Positions 29,983 to 40,239 of a DNA stretch of 64,000 nt are shown piece by piece. Location of the stretch: NCBI GenBank assembly GCA_963662175.1, contig OY759225.1, positions 13,757,601 to 13,821,600 on the forward strand. The letters run 5' to 3'. Below the pieces are notes generated by a model. The model saw only the letters and a program-made list of their open reading frames with translations, made no database searches and was not told the origin of the DNA. The position numbers and the translations under genes were made by a program. The DNA is from Aradus depressus. Its lineage: Eukaryota; Arthropoda; Insecta; Hemiptera; Aradidae. The first letter of the stretch is position 1, and each line of letters begins with the position of its first letter.

Positions 29983-30440
29983 AGTTATTGTGACTCATGC
30001 CCGGGCTTTAACTACGAGATCATATCGCCTACTACCAAAGCAGTCTTTGAGGAATTTTTGGAGGTTGTTGTGAGCGGGCTGTATTTAATAAAATACACAG
30101 AGCTGTTGTCCACTCACGAGTTTATTTTGCAAAGCCAGCTTTCAGTCTAATGAGACCATGTTCAGTGCTAACTTACTTAACAAAGGTAGTGAGTTGTACC
30201 AGTTTCTGATCACTATTAAAGATGGTCTCATTAGACTGAAAGCTGGCTTTGCAAAACAAACTCGTGAGTGGACAACAGGTCTGTGTCTTTTATTAAAAAG
30301 CAGTCTTTCGTCACGTCGGTGGACATGGGACTGACTCTAGTATGGCAGCCCTTAAGTTCATCTAGGGTAGAGAACAAGTACCATCGTACAGGCTCGGGAC
30401 CATCCCTTTTGAGTGGGGATTTTAATTCCATTCGAAGTAG
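29983..30440 (-). mobile_element. SINE1 remnant split by a fold-back insertion
   Basis: 29983-30048 (GTGACTCATGCCCGGGCTTT, CGCCTACTACCAAAGCAG) and 30297-30440 (CAGTCTTTCGTCACGTCGG, TACAGGCTCGGGACCATCC) are consecutive SINE1 segments. Confidence 0.75.
30049..30296. mobile_element. Fold-back insertion with 12-bp TSD
   Basis: AAAGCAGTCTTT occurs at 30037-30048 and 30297-30308. The 248-bp insert has inverted arms of about 75 bp (30086-30161, 30219-30296) with CTGTTGTCCACTCACGAGTT and GCAAAGCCAGCTTTCAGTC, a 57-bp loop, and a 37-bp unpaired left end. A 12-bp duplication points to retroposition or an unusual transposase. Family unknown. Confidence 0.8.
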
Positions 30441-30745
30441 GCATGTTCAAGGTTTTTTCTTAAACTTAATAAATGCTGATAAAATGAATCGACGCGAAAT
30501 TTTATATTTTTCTTCAAAACCTATTAATGACATAAACTGCCAAATTTCTGCAATATCGGCTGAAGAGAAGGGGGTGGGGTGGGGGGGTTGAAGAGAGAGG
30601 AAACAATTCAAAAATTGTAATAACTGCCGATGTGATGAAAATATCAGCACAAAATTTAGTAATAGGAGTCGGAAGCCACTTTGTAAGTCAAATATTGAGT
30701 TTTACCTCTAATGTTCGATTAGCTTTGGAGGGAGAGCGAACCCTT
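30441..30745 (+). repeat. DR1 copy, sense, 5'-truncated
   Basis: GAATCGACGCGAAATTTTAT, TAACTGCCGATGTGATGAAA, TTAGCTTTGGAGGGAGAGCG. A close relative (the ATGACATAAACTGCCAAATT variant) lies at 58792-59185. Confidence 0.72.
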
Positions 30746-30894
30746 AACGGCAGCTTTTCGGTCGCTATATTATTCAAAATCTCCTTATACAACCCAAATT
30801 CATATTGAAGATCGAAGGCAGCAACATCCAGAAAGAATGTTATTTGTATATCGAATTAACAACGAACATACAGTGTTACTTATTGACTGAAGTT

Positions 30895-31128
30895 AGTTAT
30901 TATGTCTTATGATCGGGCTTTAACTACGAGGTCATATCGCCTACTACCAGAGCGGTCTTTCGTCACTCTGGCGGACATGAGCTCCCATTCTACTGTGGGA
31001 GTCCTAAATTGCCTATCCTAAATTTTTATTCACTTAGGGTAGGGGTCTTTAAGGAGAACATGACATCGTTGCAGGGTCGGAAACTTTGCTTAACCTCCGA
31101 AGGACGGCGTGCTCAAGTTTTTTATCTA
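30895..31128 (-). mobile_element. SINE1, head truncated
   Basis: TATGTCTTATGATCGGGCTTT, CGCCTACTACCAGAGCGGTC, body to GGACGGCGTGCTCAAGTTT. The head is absent. Confidence 0.78.
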
Positions 31129-31298
31129 AATAACTAGTAAGAAATGTTTTCTAACTGTGAACATGATACCTCCTGATAGAATCAGAACGCAATCGGCCGA
31201 AGGGCGCTCAACTCAAAAACCCAATAACTGCCGGTGTAATGAATATATCGATACGAATTTTTATGAGTGCTTCTAGAACCATATAATATATACGGGTG

Positions 31299-31660
31299 GG
31301 CTGGTGCTTTGCACCTAGGGACCTAAGCATCTCATCTTCGGGCTTCCAACTTATTTTGTTTCCTAGTTTTTTGTACTACCAATACCAACAATGCTCCCAT
31401 GGTTCAATCTTGTAAGTCCTCCGTGATCACATCGTGGAATCCCTTCCGAACATATGCCCAGGAAATGAGCCACCGTTTCGTCTTCTCCTCATCTGTCACA
31501 GGTGGTACAGTACTTGACTCCTATTTCTAGATGTCTATTGAACTACTGTCCTGTGAGAACTCCAGTTAGTTGTCGAAACTCGCTCCTTTTCAGGTTCAGG
31601 ATTCCATTCTTCAACGCCTTGGAATTCTCACCCAGGAATATCTTCGACTGTCTCCATATT
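31299..31660 (-). pseudogene. LINE ORF2 C-terminal fragment (RNase H side)
   Basis: The minus strand gives SKALKNGILNLKRSEFRQLT, GVLTGQ, FNRHLEIGVKYCTTC, GEDETVAHFLGIC with at least two stops. The (L)xGLLTGHxxLNxHLxxxG...C..C...ETxxHxLxxC pattern is the zinc-knuckle end of non-LTR elements with an RNase H domain. Dead copy. Confidence 0.65.
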
Positions 31661-31675
31661 TAAATTGACAACGAC

Positions 31676-32302
31676 CAGGGGCGTAGCCAGGATTTTGAGC
31701 AGGGGGGGGGGGGCAAAGTTAGGCTACGAGGGTGGGGGTATAGACTCACGGGGGCACAGCCCGCAGTTTCCGTTGCTAGCGTTGGAGAATTTTTGTTATT
31801 AATTTGGGAGACTCGGACCTCTAGAAGCTCCCCCTGAGGTAATCACTGACTGTAATACTTAAGTTGACTTTACATGAGCAGCAAAAATGCAAAGCGCAGC
31901 AGCAGCAAATGCACGCTATGGTTTCGGTGCTTTTAGAATTAAATGACTCACATCCAATAGCGTGCATTTGCTGCTGCTGTGCTTTGCATTTTTATTGCGC
32001 ATGTAAAATCAGCTTTAAGAGTATAAAGTATAACATAAATGACGATTTTGAGAGAGGAAATGAAATGATCGAATTTATGTAAAAAATGAATGTAATATGA
32101 TTTGTTTTGTACATGTAAATTTATGTAACAGCTGACTGCTGATTTAGGAATCAGACGCACGGGAAATTTGAAGATCCTATTGGTAACTTGCAAGCAATCC
32201 ATTTTTAATAAAATTTTTTTAGTTTATTTAATTTTTATCTTGGTTTTTTGATCAGGACAGGGAGGCACGCGCCCCCTCCCTGCCCCCCTGGCTACGCCCC
32301 TG
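31676..32302. mobile_element. hAT-type non-autonomous element
   Basis: TIR CAGGGGCGTAGCCAGG at both ends, with flanking octamers ACAACGAC and ACAACATC (6 of 8 equal). The left end is followed by a G-run (31702-31711). Inside, 31861-31921 and 31959-32018 form a second inverted repeat (AATGCAAAGCGCAGCAGCAG, AAATGCACGCTATGG), possibly a nested fold-back element. No transposase. Confidence 0.8.
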
Positions 32303-32560
32303 ACAACATCTATTAATTTTCAGCAAGATCAGCCGAAGGAAAGAGGGGGATCAGAGTGGTTCAACTCAAAACCCTAATAACAGCCGATATAAAGAAATCT
32401 GTCGACACAAAATTTACTATCAGGATAGTCTCTGTTTAAGTATATTCATTTTCAACCAAATCGTTAAATTTGGTTAAGAGAGATAACGAAAATTTATTTC
32501 ATTAATTCCCGCTAGGTGATTCACCGACAATTTATTTTTATTTTTTAGCGTGACAAACCC

Positions 32561-32775
32561 TGAAATATTAAATAATAAAATATTATCGCCCATATAACCA
32601 GTCCCTAATAGCCAATAAACTGATGAACAGCTGGTCCGCCTTGCAGTTTAACTGGCTTTAACCATCCTTTTATATTACCCTCCCATTGGTCAGTTTAGTA
32701 ACCGCAGCCTAGCCAATGGGAGGACACACGAGGTTATTATTAGGGGAAGTTATATAATCTGCTACCAAATTGGGG
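32561..32775. other. Interval with no gene seen
   Basis: 32690-32760 (AACCGCAGCCTAGCCAATGG, TTATTATTAGGGGAAGTTAT) matches 42310-42370, an edge shared by some DR1 copies. Confidence 0.5.

Positions 32776-32808
<33 letters not shown>
32776..32808 (+). repeat. Poly(A) tract, 33 bases
   Basis: An unbroken A run directly abuts the 3' end of the minus-strand jockey-like LINE, where a T run would be expected on this strand. Confidence 0.95.
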
Positions 32809-32809
<1 letters not shown>

Positions 32810-32936
32810 ATTTTATTGGATCAGCACAAGTTGGTGCTATACACAAAACTGAAAACATTAAAAGGTAACATTTAAATTAAAACTATAGACAAAATAAAAA
32901 GTTCATGGATAGTCAACAAAATGTTGGTAGAGACGA

Positions 32937-33611
32937 GGTTTGAGCCTCCTATCTGGTGTTGGTTCTCCCAACTTGTAGAACTGGGCTCCAGGCACCAGGG
33001 CCAGGTTTGAGCCTCCTATCTGGTGTTGGTTCTCCCAACTTGTAGAACTGGGCTCCAGGCACCAGGGCCAGGTTTGAGCCTCCTATCTGGTGTTGGTTCT
33101 CCCAACTTGTAGAACTGGGCTCCAGGCACCAGGGCCAGGTTTGAGCCTCCTATCTGGTGTTGGTTCTCCCAACTTGTAGAACTGGGCTCCAGGCACCAGG
33201 GCCAGGTTTGAGCCTCCTATCTGGTGTTGGTTCTCCCAGCTTGTAGAACTGGGCTCCAGGCACCAGGGCGAGGTTTGAGCCTCCTATCTGGTGTTGGTTC
33301 TCCCAACTTGTAGAACTGGGCTCCAGGCACCAGGGCGAGGTTTGAGCCTCCTATCTGGTGTTGGTTCTCCCAACTTGTAGAACTGGGCTCCAGGCACCAG
33401 GGCGAGGTTTGAGCCTCCTATCTGGTGTTGGTTCTCCCAACTAGTAGAACTGGGCTCCAGGCACCAGGACGAGGTTTGAGCCTCCTATTTGGTGTTGGTT
33501 CTCCCAACTAGTAGAACTGGGCTCCAGGCACCAGGACGAGGTTTGAGCCTCCTATCTGGTGTTGGTTCTCCCAACTTGTAGAACTGGGCTCCAGGCACCA
33601 GGGCGAGGTTT
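32937..33611. repeat. 67-bp minisatellite in the LINE C-terminus/3' UTR
   Basis: Ten units; TGAGCCTCCT starts at 32941, 33008, 33075, 33142, 33209, 33276, 33343, 33410, 33477 and 33544, exactly 67 bp apart. Units differ by one to three bases. The unit includes the codons for VPGAQFYKLGEPTPDRRLKP of ORF2, so the array arose by amplification of the coding end. Because 67 is not a multiple of three, only the unit next to the body is in frame. Confidence 0.96.
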
Positions 33612-35270
33612 TCATGATAGACCCGGGTCACGTTGGCGATAAATGCCTCGATGTCCGGGATGTCCACTTCCCTTCGAATCTGCTGATTCCGGACGAACCA
33701 AGGGGCGCCCACTGCCAAACGAAGGACCTTGTTTTCAAACCTTCGAAGTTTGTCTAGATGAGTTTTGCTTGCACCTTGCCAAATGGGTGATGCATAGGTG
33801 ATGAGTGGTCGTAACAAGGCTATGTAGAGTAGTGTGCAGCATTTGTGTCTGAGTGGTGTACGTCTGTTCAGTAGTGGGTATAGTCGTGATAGTCGAGTGT
33901 ATGCTTGTGTTAGTTTTCTATGTATGTGTGTCTTCCATGTCAGTCTAGTGTCGAAATGTACTCCAAGGTACTTGATTGTCACATCAGTAGATGTCCAGGG
34001 TATGAGGTCGTTGTTGATTCGAATCTTTGTGAGTGTGTCTAAGTTAGTCCTTCGAAGAGTGAAAACTTTGGCCATCGTTTTAGCAGTGTTTATTCCAAGA
34101 TTCCACCTATTGAACCAGTCCATCACGACATGAACATCACTTTGTAGAGCTTCCACTGCTGATGACACATCTGGATGCTGAGATACAAGCAGAGTATCAT
34201 CAGCATAGGTGGCCAACAGTGAGTTGGGGGTATCTGGCATATCGTGACAGTACAAGTTGACTCAGAATGGCGCCCTGTGGAACTCCGGATTCAATGGGCT
34301 TCTTGTTACTAAAACTTGAGGCTATTCTCATCTGGAAGGTTCTGTTTGCCAGGAAACTTTCTATAATTTTGCAAAGGTACCAAGGAGCTCCTGTTTTCTG
34401 GAATTTGTAAATTAAGCCTTTGTGCCATACCGTATCGAAGGCAGAATTTGCGTCCAGAAAAAGGGCTGCTGAATACCGTTTTCCTTCGAAACCTCGGATG
34501 ATTTTTTCAGTCACTCTTTGCAATTGATGGACCGTAGAGTGCTTAGGGCGAAAACCGAATTGATGGGGCGGAAGGAGGTCGCTATCGTGGAGAAAGGCTA
34601 GTATCCTAGTGTATATTACCTTTTCTAGTAATTCAGAGAGACTGTTTAATAAACTAATTGGTCGATAACTTGCTGGCTCGTCCTTCGGTTTACCTGGCTT
34701 GTGTGTCACTATCACAACAGCATTCTTCCATTAAGCAGGGAAGTAACCATGACGGAGACAGCTGTTGAAGACGCTGGTGAGGAAAGCAAGCGCCCTTATG
34801 GAAAGATTCTTAAGAACAATGTTGGGAATGAGATCCTCGCCCGGCGCCTTTCGGGATGGAAATTTTGTAATAAATCCTGAGAGTTCTGTTGGGGTTGTGT
34901 ATTTTAGAGGTAACTCGGCTGTGTGTATGGGGTTATTTTTGTAATGTGTGATGACAGCGGTATGATAGCTGTTGGTGGGAGTGGTATTGAAAGTGTGTTC
35001 GAAGTGAGTTGCCAGTACTGTACATTTGTCTTCGTCCGTCAGAGCTGTCTTTCCGTTGTGTCTAAGAGGTGGGATAGGTACGGTCTGTCGCAGTACACGT
35101 CTGGTCTCCTTCCACAGGTTTGGATCGCCTGGGGACATTACTTCCAAGAACTTCTTATACTTTTCGATCCGAAAATAATCCAGTTCCCACTTGATTTGTC
35201 TAGTCAGTCGGTTTACCTGTCTAGAACATACCGCAATAATAAAATATTCTTGTATCTTGTATATCTTCAC
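33485..35270 (-). pseudogene. Jockey-type reverse transcriptase (ORF2), one stop and one frameshift
   Basis: Domains in order on the minus strand: linker to FPSRKAPGEDLIPNIVLKN (35270-34731); in-frame TAA at about 34729; WKNAVVIVTHKPGKPKDEPA, SYRPISLLNSLSELLEKV, HQFGFRPKHSTVHQL, LFLDANSAFDTVWHKGL (first catalytic Asp), SGVPQGAILS (34715-34260); a one-base frameshift near 34255; LATYADDTLLVSQHPDV (YADD catalytic pair), IKYLGVHFDTRLTWKTHI thumb region, and C-terminus LVPGAQFYKLGEPTPDRRLK. The N-terminal endonuclease is missing. The enzyme would copy its own RNA at a nicked target; this copy cannot. The few lesions suggest a fairly recent insertion. Confidence 0.9.
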
Positions 35271-35290
35271 AACATGAAAAGAAATCTCAG

Positions 35291-35469
35291 GTCATGTAAT
35301 ATCAGAAAACTCAATTTTTGTGATATGACGTTGGAAGAAAGCTACAGCAGCGCTGACCCTCGGCAGGAACCGTCCCTTCCCCCTACTCTGTCCCCTCCAC
35401 CTTCCCTCTTAAGAAACTACCTAATTTTTCTAATTTAAACGTTTTTTCTCCGATATTTCGACAAAAAAA
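35291..35469. other. Short interval with no gene seen
   Basis: CT-rich stretch (35370-35410); nothing recognised. Confidence 0.4.
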
Positions 35470-35668
35470 ATATAATAATAAACTTACAATAAATTTATTT
35501 CCGTTAAACTAATACATGGTAATAGGATACGTCAAAAGAATTTATACATTAAGATAGCTTATAAATTAGATTTATAACTACTTGAGTCTAACCCACGTAT
35601 GATTAGTAGTACAGTGAAGCGTCGTTAATCCGGATCGATCGGGACAGGGACCCATCAGTCCCCATCCA

Positions 35669-36207
35669 ATTGTGTAGTTTGACGAAAAAATATTTTGTGA
35701 ATTCTTTCAGATTTTTTTGAATGAATTAACCTGGCCCTGTGGGCGTTCAAAGTTTAGCACGTGTTTTAAATGGGGTTTTTGAACATTTACATATTTTTAA
35801 GTGTAGGTATTGTAGTATTTTTAATATAAAAATCTAAAAATACATGGATTATGGGTTTTCGGGGTCGCTGAAAACGAATTTCATATTAAAAAATTTTTTT
35901 GACAGTCACATTTCCCAAAAGACTCGTACAAAAATTGAAAATAAAAATTTTCGAATCAATGATTCATTTTAATGAAATATTAATTTTTTAATATGAAATT
36001 CGTTTTCAGCGACCCCGAAAACCCATAATCCATGTATTTTTAGATTTTTATATTAAAAATACTAAGAGCTACACTTAAAAATATGTAAATGTTCAAAAAC
36101 CCCATTTAAAACACGTGTTGAACTTTGACCGCCCACAGGGCCAGGTTAATTCATTCAAAAAAATCTGAAAAAATTCACAAAAATTTTTTTCGTCAAACTA
36201 CACAAGA
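35669..36207. mobile_element. Fold-back (long palindrome) inside the pogo-like element
   Basis: Arms of about 215 bp (35669-35885, 35985-36207) are near-perfect inverse copies; landmarks are TTGTGTAGTTTGACG, CTGGCCCTGTGGGC, GGTTTTCGGGGTCGCTGAAA. The loop is about 100 bp. No clear target duplication. It is most likely a separate MITE that landed in the pogo element. Confidence 0.8.
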
Positions 36208-36505
36208 ATTTGTTTGGGGACTTTGAAAAATCGAACTTTTTACTTTTTACGACCACCCCTAGTATACATACGTATATGTATCGGACTAGAGGATACATGA
36301 CGCTCGGGAGTCTACTGTATTGCAAAATAGAGACTGAAGGGTTCGAAAAATACAGTACACAAAATATTTTAATAAAGTATATTGAATAAGAACATGTACA
36401 TTATGTAATTTAGATTAGTAACTCTACAATACTGTTTAGAAAAAAAAACAAGAATCTACAGTAATTAATGGAAACTTACTGGGTGAAAAAGTCCTTAATT
36501 GTTTT

Positions 36506-36823
36506 TTATACAAGAGTTGACGTACGTTTCTTTGCATCCATGTCTCTCAGTCTTTTAAGAAGTACGAGTTGTGTCTCCGTCCCCTCAGGTTGCTTCTCTA
36601 ACCAGTTCATAACTGTCTGGAATGCTTCATAGGCGTCTGTGTGTGAAGGACCGGCAACTTCTTCTTCATGGTCGTCACTCTCTCTTACATTGCTTCCATC
36701 ATCATTGTCCTCAATTACCTGATGACAATACCTCCCACTCCCTCCCACATCCCACCTGCTCTCACCGCCGAGCCGATCCGGATTTGTGACGCTCCGGATT
36801 TTTGACGTCCGGATTTCCGACAC
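36506..36823 (-). pseudogene. pogo/Tigger transposase C-terminal tail
   Basis: The last 70 residues read EDNDDGSNVRESDDHEEE, then EAFQTVMNWLEKQPEGTETQ, LVLLKRLRDMDAKKR and stop. An acidic stretch followed by (A)(F)xxVxxWLExQPExxxxQLxLLxxLRDxxAxKR is the usual tail of Tigger/jerky-type transposases. The first 30 residues translate the terminal repeat and are not real protein. DNA-binding and DDE domains are gone. Confidence 0.75.
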
Positions 36824-37017
36824 TCTACTGTAATAACAAAACTATTAAAAAAAGTAAAATGAAATTAACTGAATAAAGAAATACTTAAAAATATACGAGT
36901 ATAAAAAAATAATTAATACATAGATACATTTATAATAAGTAGACACATTTTTCAATTTAAAAAAATTGAGATAACTGTTTTTCAAAAAACTTTTCGTAGT
37001 GTCTTTATCCCAACGAT

Positions 37018-37049
37018 GTTTCGGGACGTTCTTATGTCCCTTCATCAGG
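37018..37049 (-). other. Hammerhead-like stem-loop (LINE-A)
   Basis: On the minus strand: CCTGATGA, A, GGGACAT-AAGA-ACGTCCC, GAAAC. Intact CTGATGA; one stem mismatch. Confidence 0.4.
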
Positions 37050-37126
37050 TCCCAATGTGCGAGATATGGAAAAGAAAAAGAAAACAATGTAACTAACAAT
37101 ATATAAAAAAATTAAATTAAATAAAT

Positions 37127-37473
37127 AGGTTAGGTTAGGTTTTTATGACTCATGCCCGGGCTTTAACCACGAGGTCATATCGCCTACTACCAGAGCGCTC
37201 TTTCGTCACTCTAGTGAACATGAGCCCGACTCTACTGTAGGAGTCCTAAATTTTGCCCACCCTAAATTTTTATTGACGTAGGGTAGGGGTCTTTAACGAG
37301 TACCTGACATCGTATAGGCTCGGGACCATCGCTTAACGTCCCATCCGAAGGACGGCGTGTTTAAGTTTATTTTACCTCCCAGATAAAATAAATTAAGGGC
37401 CTCGGTCGGGTTACGAACCCACGACCTTGAGCTCAGAAGTCAAGCACGCATATCACTGAGCTACCGGCGCCCT
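37127..37473 (-). mobile_element. SINE1, full-length
   Basis: Begins AGGTTAGGTTAGGTTTTTAT and ends GAGCTACCGGCGCCC with complete body and both promoter boxes. No clear target duplication; it lies against the old LINE-A end. Confidence 0.9.
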
Positions 37474-38059
37474 CAGTTCCGACTCGATACATAAAAGAGC
37501 GAAAGAGATTAATTTTTCTTGGCATAATGAAGTTAATAATTGATTTTAACAATAATTTTATGAAAAAATAAAAAATATGATTTTTCAAATTTGCCGCCCT
37601 AGGCCAGGGCCTACCGAGCCTATTGCTAAATTTGGCACTGACATCACCTATTGGTTTTCAGCCCAATTGGGGAAAGAGAACGAGGGATTAGGGGGATGCT
37701 TAGCAGAAAAACGTATCTCTGAGCTACCCGGCGTCCTCAAGTATTGAAATTGCCTCCAGTTAACACAAAAACGTATCTCTCAGCTACCCCGAGTCCTCAA
37801 GTATTGAAATTGCCTCCAGTTTTAAGAAGAATATTCTGTGTTGAAGTAAAAGAGAAAAATGGTAGCGCGAAGCGTCAGAGAACAATGGACAGCTGCCGGA
37901 AGAGCCCTGTATAAACGACGCGGCGTGTACACAGTATGAAAGCCTTCAGAAGGGTGAGGCCTTTCAAAGAAGGGAGGTACTCCATCTTGTATAATATTTA
38001 AGACATGAACTTCAAGGTTTTTTGTAACCTTTTTTTTTTAAATGAGTTTTTTCAACACA
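37474..38059. other. Interval with no gene seen
   Basis: Contains a 57-bp tandem duplication (37708-37820; AAAACGTATCTCTGAGCTAC, GTCCTCAAGTATTGAAATTG), whose first part looks like a SINE1 head. The rest is unrecognised. Confidence 0.5.
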
Positions 38060-38470
38060 AAAGCGGTCGGTGAATCACCAGCTATGTACTTCTCCTCCGA
38101 AACCAATCGACCGTTTGAGCGAAAACTCAATATTTGACTTACATAAGGGCTTCCGAATCGTCATACTAAATTTCGTGTCGATAGATTCATTACAATGGGA
38201 GTTATTATAGTTTTTTTGTTATCTCCCGTTCCTTTTGCCCGAATCGGCTGAAAATTAATAGGTGTGGTCCTTGGAGTGTTTTGAATACACATATAAAATG
38301 TTCTGTCGATACATTCATTCCGTCGTTTACAGTCACACAGACATTACCGATTGCATAACTTCCCCAATACTTCGCAAAGCTGGAAAAGTAAATATTCAGA
38401 ATAAAATTCCTGTCTGTTAACACGATATTTGCCGATAGAGAAATATATGAACACGAAATTTTACATTTTT
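38060..38470 (-). repeat. DR1 copy, antisense
   Basis: GGTGAATCACCAGCTATGTA at the 3' end, CATACTAAATTTCGTGTCGA, AATTAATAGGTGTGGTCCTT, GATTGCATAACTTCCCCAAT at the other end. Confidence 0.72.
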
Positions 38471-38865
38471 TTGACGTAGAACTACATATTTCCCGGCGAT
38501 ATGAAGGGTTAAAGTGCGTCACGAAAATGTATCACACTTTGAGAGCTTATATCTGAAATATTAATCGTAGAATAATGAACCAAACGCCGATAGAAAGCTT
38601 GTGTAGTACGATTTATTATAAAAAACGGAGTTTCAACCCTTTATATTTCATCCCTTAAATACGGTAGGGTACATAAAAACAAAAAAAATTGGCCAAATCT
38701 CGAATGATTGTGTCCCAAACTCAGTAGAAGAATGGCGAATCGCCATCCATCCTTCTATACCAAACATTTTTTCCTCTTTCAAAAGAAGGATGAGTTATGT
38801 ATTTATTTTATTTGTATTATGTATTATTTATTAAAGATGAAGGGTTGAATCTTGTTTTATAATTG
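38471..38865. other. Interval with no gene seen
   Basis: AT-rich; unrecognised. Confidence 0.4.
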
Positions 38866-39206
38866 AGGGCGCCGGTAGCTCAGTGGTATACGTGCTTGAC
38901 TTCTGAGCTCAAGAACGTGGGTTCGTAACCCGTCCGAATCCCTTAGTTTATTTTATCTGGGAGGTAAAATAAACTTAAGCACGCTGTCCTTCGGATGGGA
39001 CGTTAAGCGATGGTCCCGAGCCTGTACGATGTCAGGTACTCGTTAAAAACTCCTACCCTAGGTGAATAAAAATTTAGTGTAGGCAAAATTTAGGAATCCC
39101 ACAGTAGAGTCGGGCTCATGTCCACCAGGGTGACGGAAGAGCGCTCTGGTAGTAGGCGATATAACCTCGTTGTTAAAGCCCGGGCATGAGTCATAAAACC
39201 TAACCT
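38866..39206 (+). mobile_element. SINE1, full-length, sense
   Basis: AGGGCGCCGGTAGCTCAGTG to CATAAAACCTAACCT. The B box is GGGTTCGTAACCC, one base off consensus, a change shared with many antisense copies here (GGGTTACGAACCC) and so a subfamily marker. Confidence 0.9.
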
Positions 39207-39719
39207 ATAAAATAAATGAAATAAGAAAGATTTCTTTTGTTTTAATTTGAAAAATACCAGTAGCTTTATGTCATCGGTTGCGGCACAGTCCGTGCTTCGT
39301 ACGCAGGGACTTATTGTTTTATGGGGCCTGAAGTCTCATGGTAGTTCCGCCACTATCTATAGTAAAACTCCCAGGGAATTGAATGGTTAGGTCCCTAGGT
39401 GTCCACACCAGACCTTATCCAGTATATAGTACATCTGTTCCTTTGTAGAACTGGACATCTATAACAAACTGTTTCGGACAAATGTCCCCATCAACAATAA
39501 AACAATATTTCCTCTACTCAACACACTTCGTCCTTCACATCGTCCTTTTTTATTTCTTCAAGACATATCTTGTCTCTATCTTTAAGCGCTGATAATGACA
39601 ATTTTCATCCTTCCTCTCCAATATTTATCAATATTTCAATCATTTCACAACTGTAGATAATAAATCTTTTACTGTAGCTGAAGGCCACAAGTTGACTTTT
39701 ACTTCCCTAGCGATACGAA
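39207..39719. other. Interval with no gene seen
   Basis: 39240-39480 has mixed base composition and may be unique intronic DNA; no exon recognised. Confidence 0.4.
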
Positions 39720-39741
39720 ATATATATATATATATATATAT

Positions 39742-40033
39742 TAGGGTGGTCCTTAAAAAATTCGTCGACATTGCCATACCTGAAAATGATCGAAAAATAT
39801 GTAAAAACGACGAAAAAAATGCTACCAGATTTTTAGAGTACGAAAAACCCGTGCCGCAAAAGTGTTTTTTCTAGGAATAAATCATGAATTAATGATTTAT
39901 TTCTATAAAAAACTCTTGCGGCACGGGTTTTTCATACTCTAAAAATCTGGTAGCATTTTTTTCGTCGTTTTTACATATTTGTCGATCATTTTCAGGTATG
40001 GCAATGTCGACGAATTTTTTAAGGACCACCCTT
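39742..40033. mobile_element. Fold-back MITE (near-perfect 290-bp palindrome)
   Basis: Arms of about 140 bp start TTAGGGTGGTCCTTAAAAAA and include TTCGTCGACATTGCCATACC and CTACCAGATTTTTAGAGTAC; the loop is only about 15 bp. It is preceded by (TA)n (39720-39741). Arm differences are few, so it is young or under gene conversion. Confidence 0.88.
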
Positions 40034-40045
40034 ATTAAAAATTTT

Positions 40046-40238
40046 TTTTATTGTCTAAAGGGATGACCCCTATACAATGGAGTCAGTGACCATTACTTTT
40101 ACTATATTAACATAATAATGGCACATATAAAAGAATACACATATAAAACAATAATGACATATATATAAAGGAACCTTTAACAAACTAAATAAATAACATC
40201 AATAAATAAAAAAGAGTATAAATAAAATAAGTAATTAA
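40046..40238 (-). mobile_element. LINE-B 3' end fragment, antisense
   Basis: TTATTGTCTAAAGGGATGAC, CAATGGAGTCAGTGACCATT, ATTAACATAATAATGGCAC matches 43599-43790. It gives the empty-site version of the hAT target at 42829-42836. Confidence 0.75.
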
Positions 40239-40239
40239 C

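Larger units (their letters stand above)
31138..32560 (+). repeat. DR1 copy split by a LINE fragment and a hAT element
   Basis: Sense DR1 at 31138-31298 (GTGAACATGATACCTCCTGA, ATAACTGCCGGTGTAATGAA) and again at 32303-32560 (CATCTATTAATTTTCAGC, AGAGATAACGAAAATT). Order and orientation fit one interrupted copy. Confidence 0.65.
32809..35290 (-). mobile_element. Jockey-like LINE, 5'-truncated, with minisatellite in its 3' part
   Basis: Minus-strand element: most of the ORF2 reverse transcriptase (33485-35270), a 67-bp tandem array covering the end of the ORF and 3' UTR (32937-33611), then a short AT-rich 3' UTR with AATAAA (CCAATAAAATG) at its end. It is the longest LINE in the window. Confidence 0.88.
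35612..36830 (-). mobile_element. pogo/Tigger-like transposon with TA target duplication
   Basis: Begins CAGTGAAGCGTCGTTAATCC and ends GATTTCCGACACTCTACTG. TA lies on both sides (35610-35611, 36831-36832), and the LINE-A copy at 28436 shows the empty site GATTAGTAGTAATAACAAAA. The right end contains three spaced ATCCGGA motifs, as in pogo-type termini. It retains a transposase C-terminus and has gained a long internal palindrome. Confidence 0.88.
35470..37118 (-). mobile_element. LINE-A 3' end, antisense, split by a pogo-like element
   Basis: 35470-35609 (CATGGTAATAGGATACGTC, ACATTAAGATAGCTTATAAA) and 36833-37118 (GACACATTTTTCAATTT, CCAACGATGTTTCGGGACGT) are contiguous in the uninterrupted LINE-A copies. 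Confidence 0.85.

Noticed and set aside
33834..35438. Plus-strand open frames of 99 and 171 residues
   Set aside because: Antisense to the jockey reverse transcriptase; no motif of their own.
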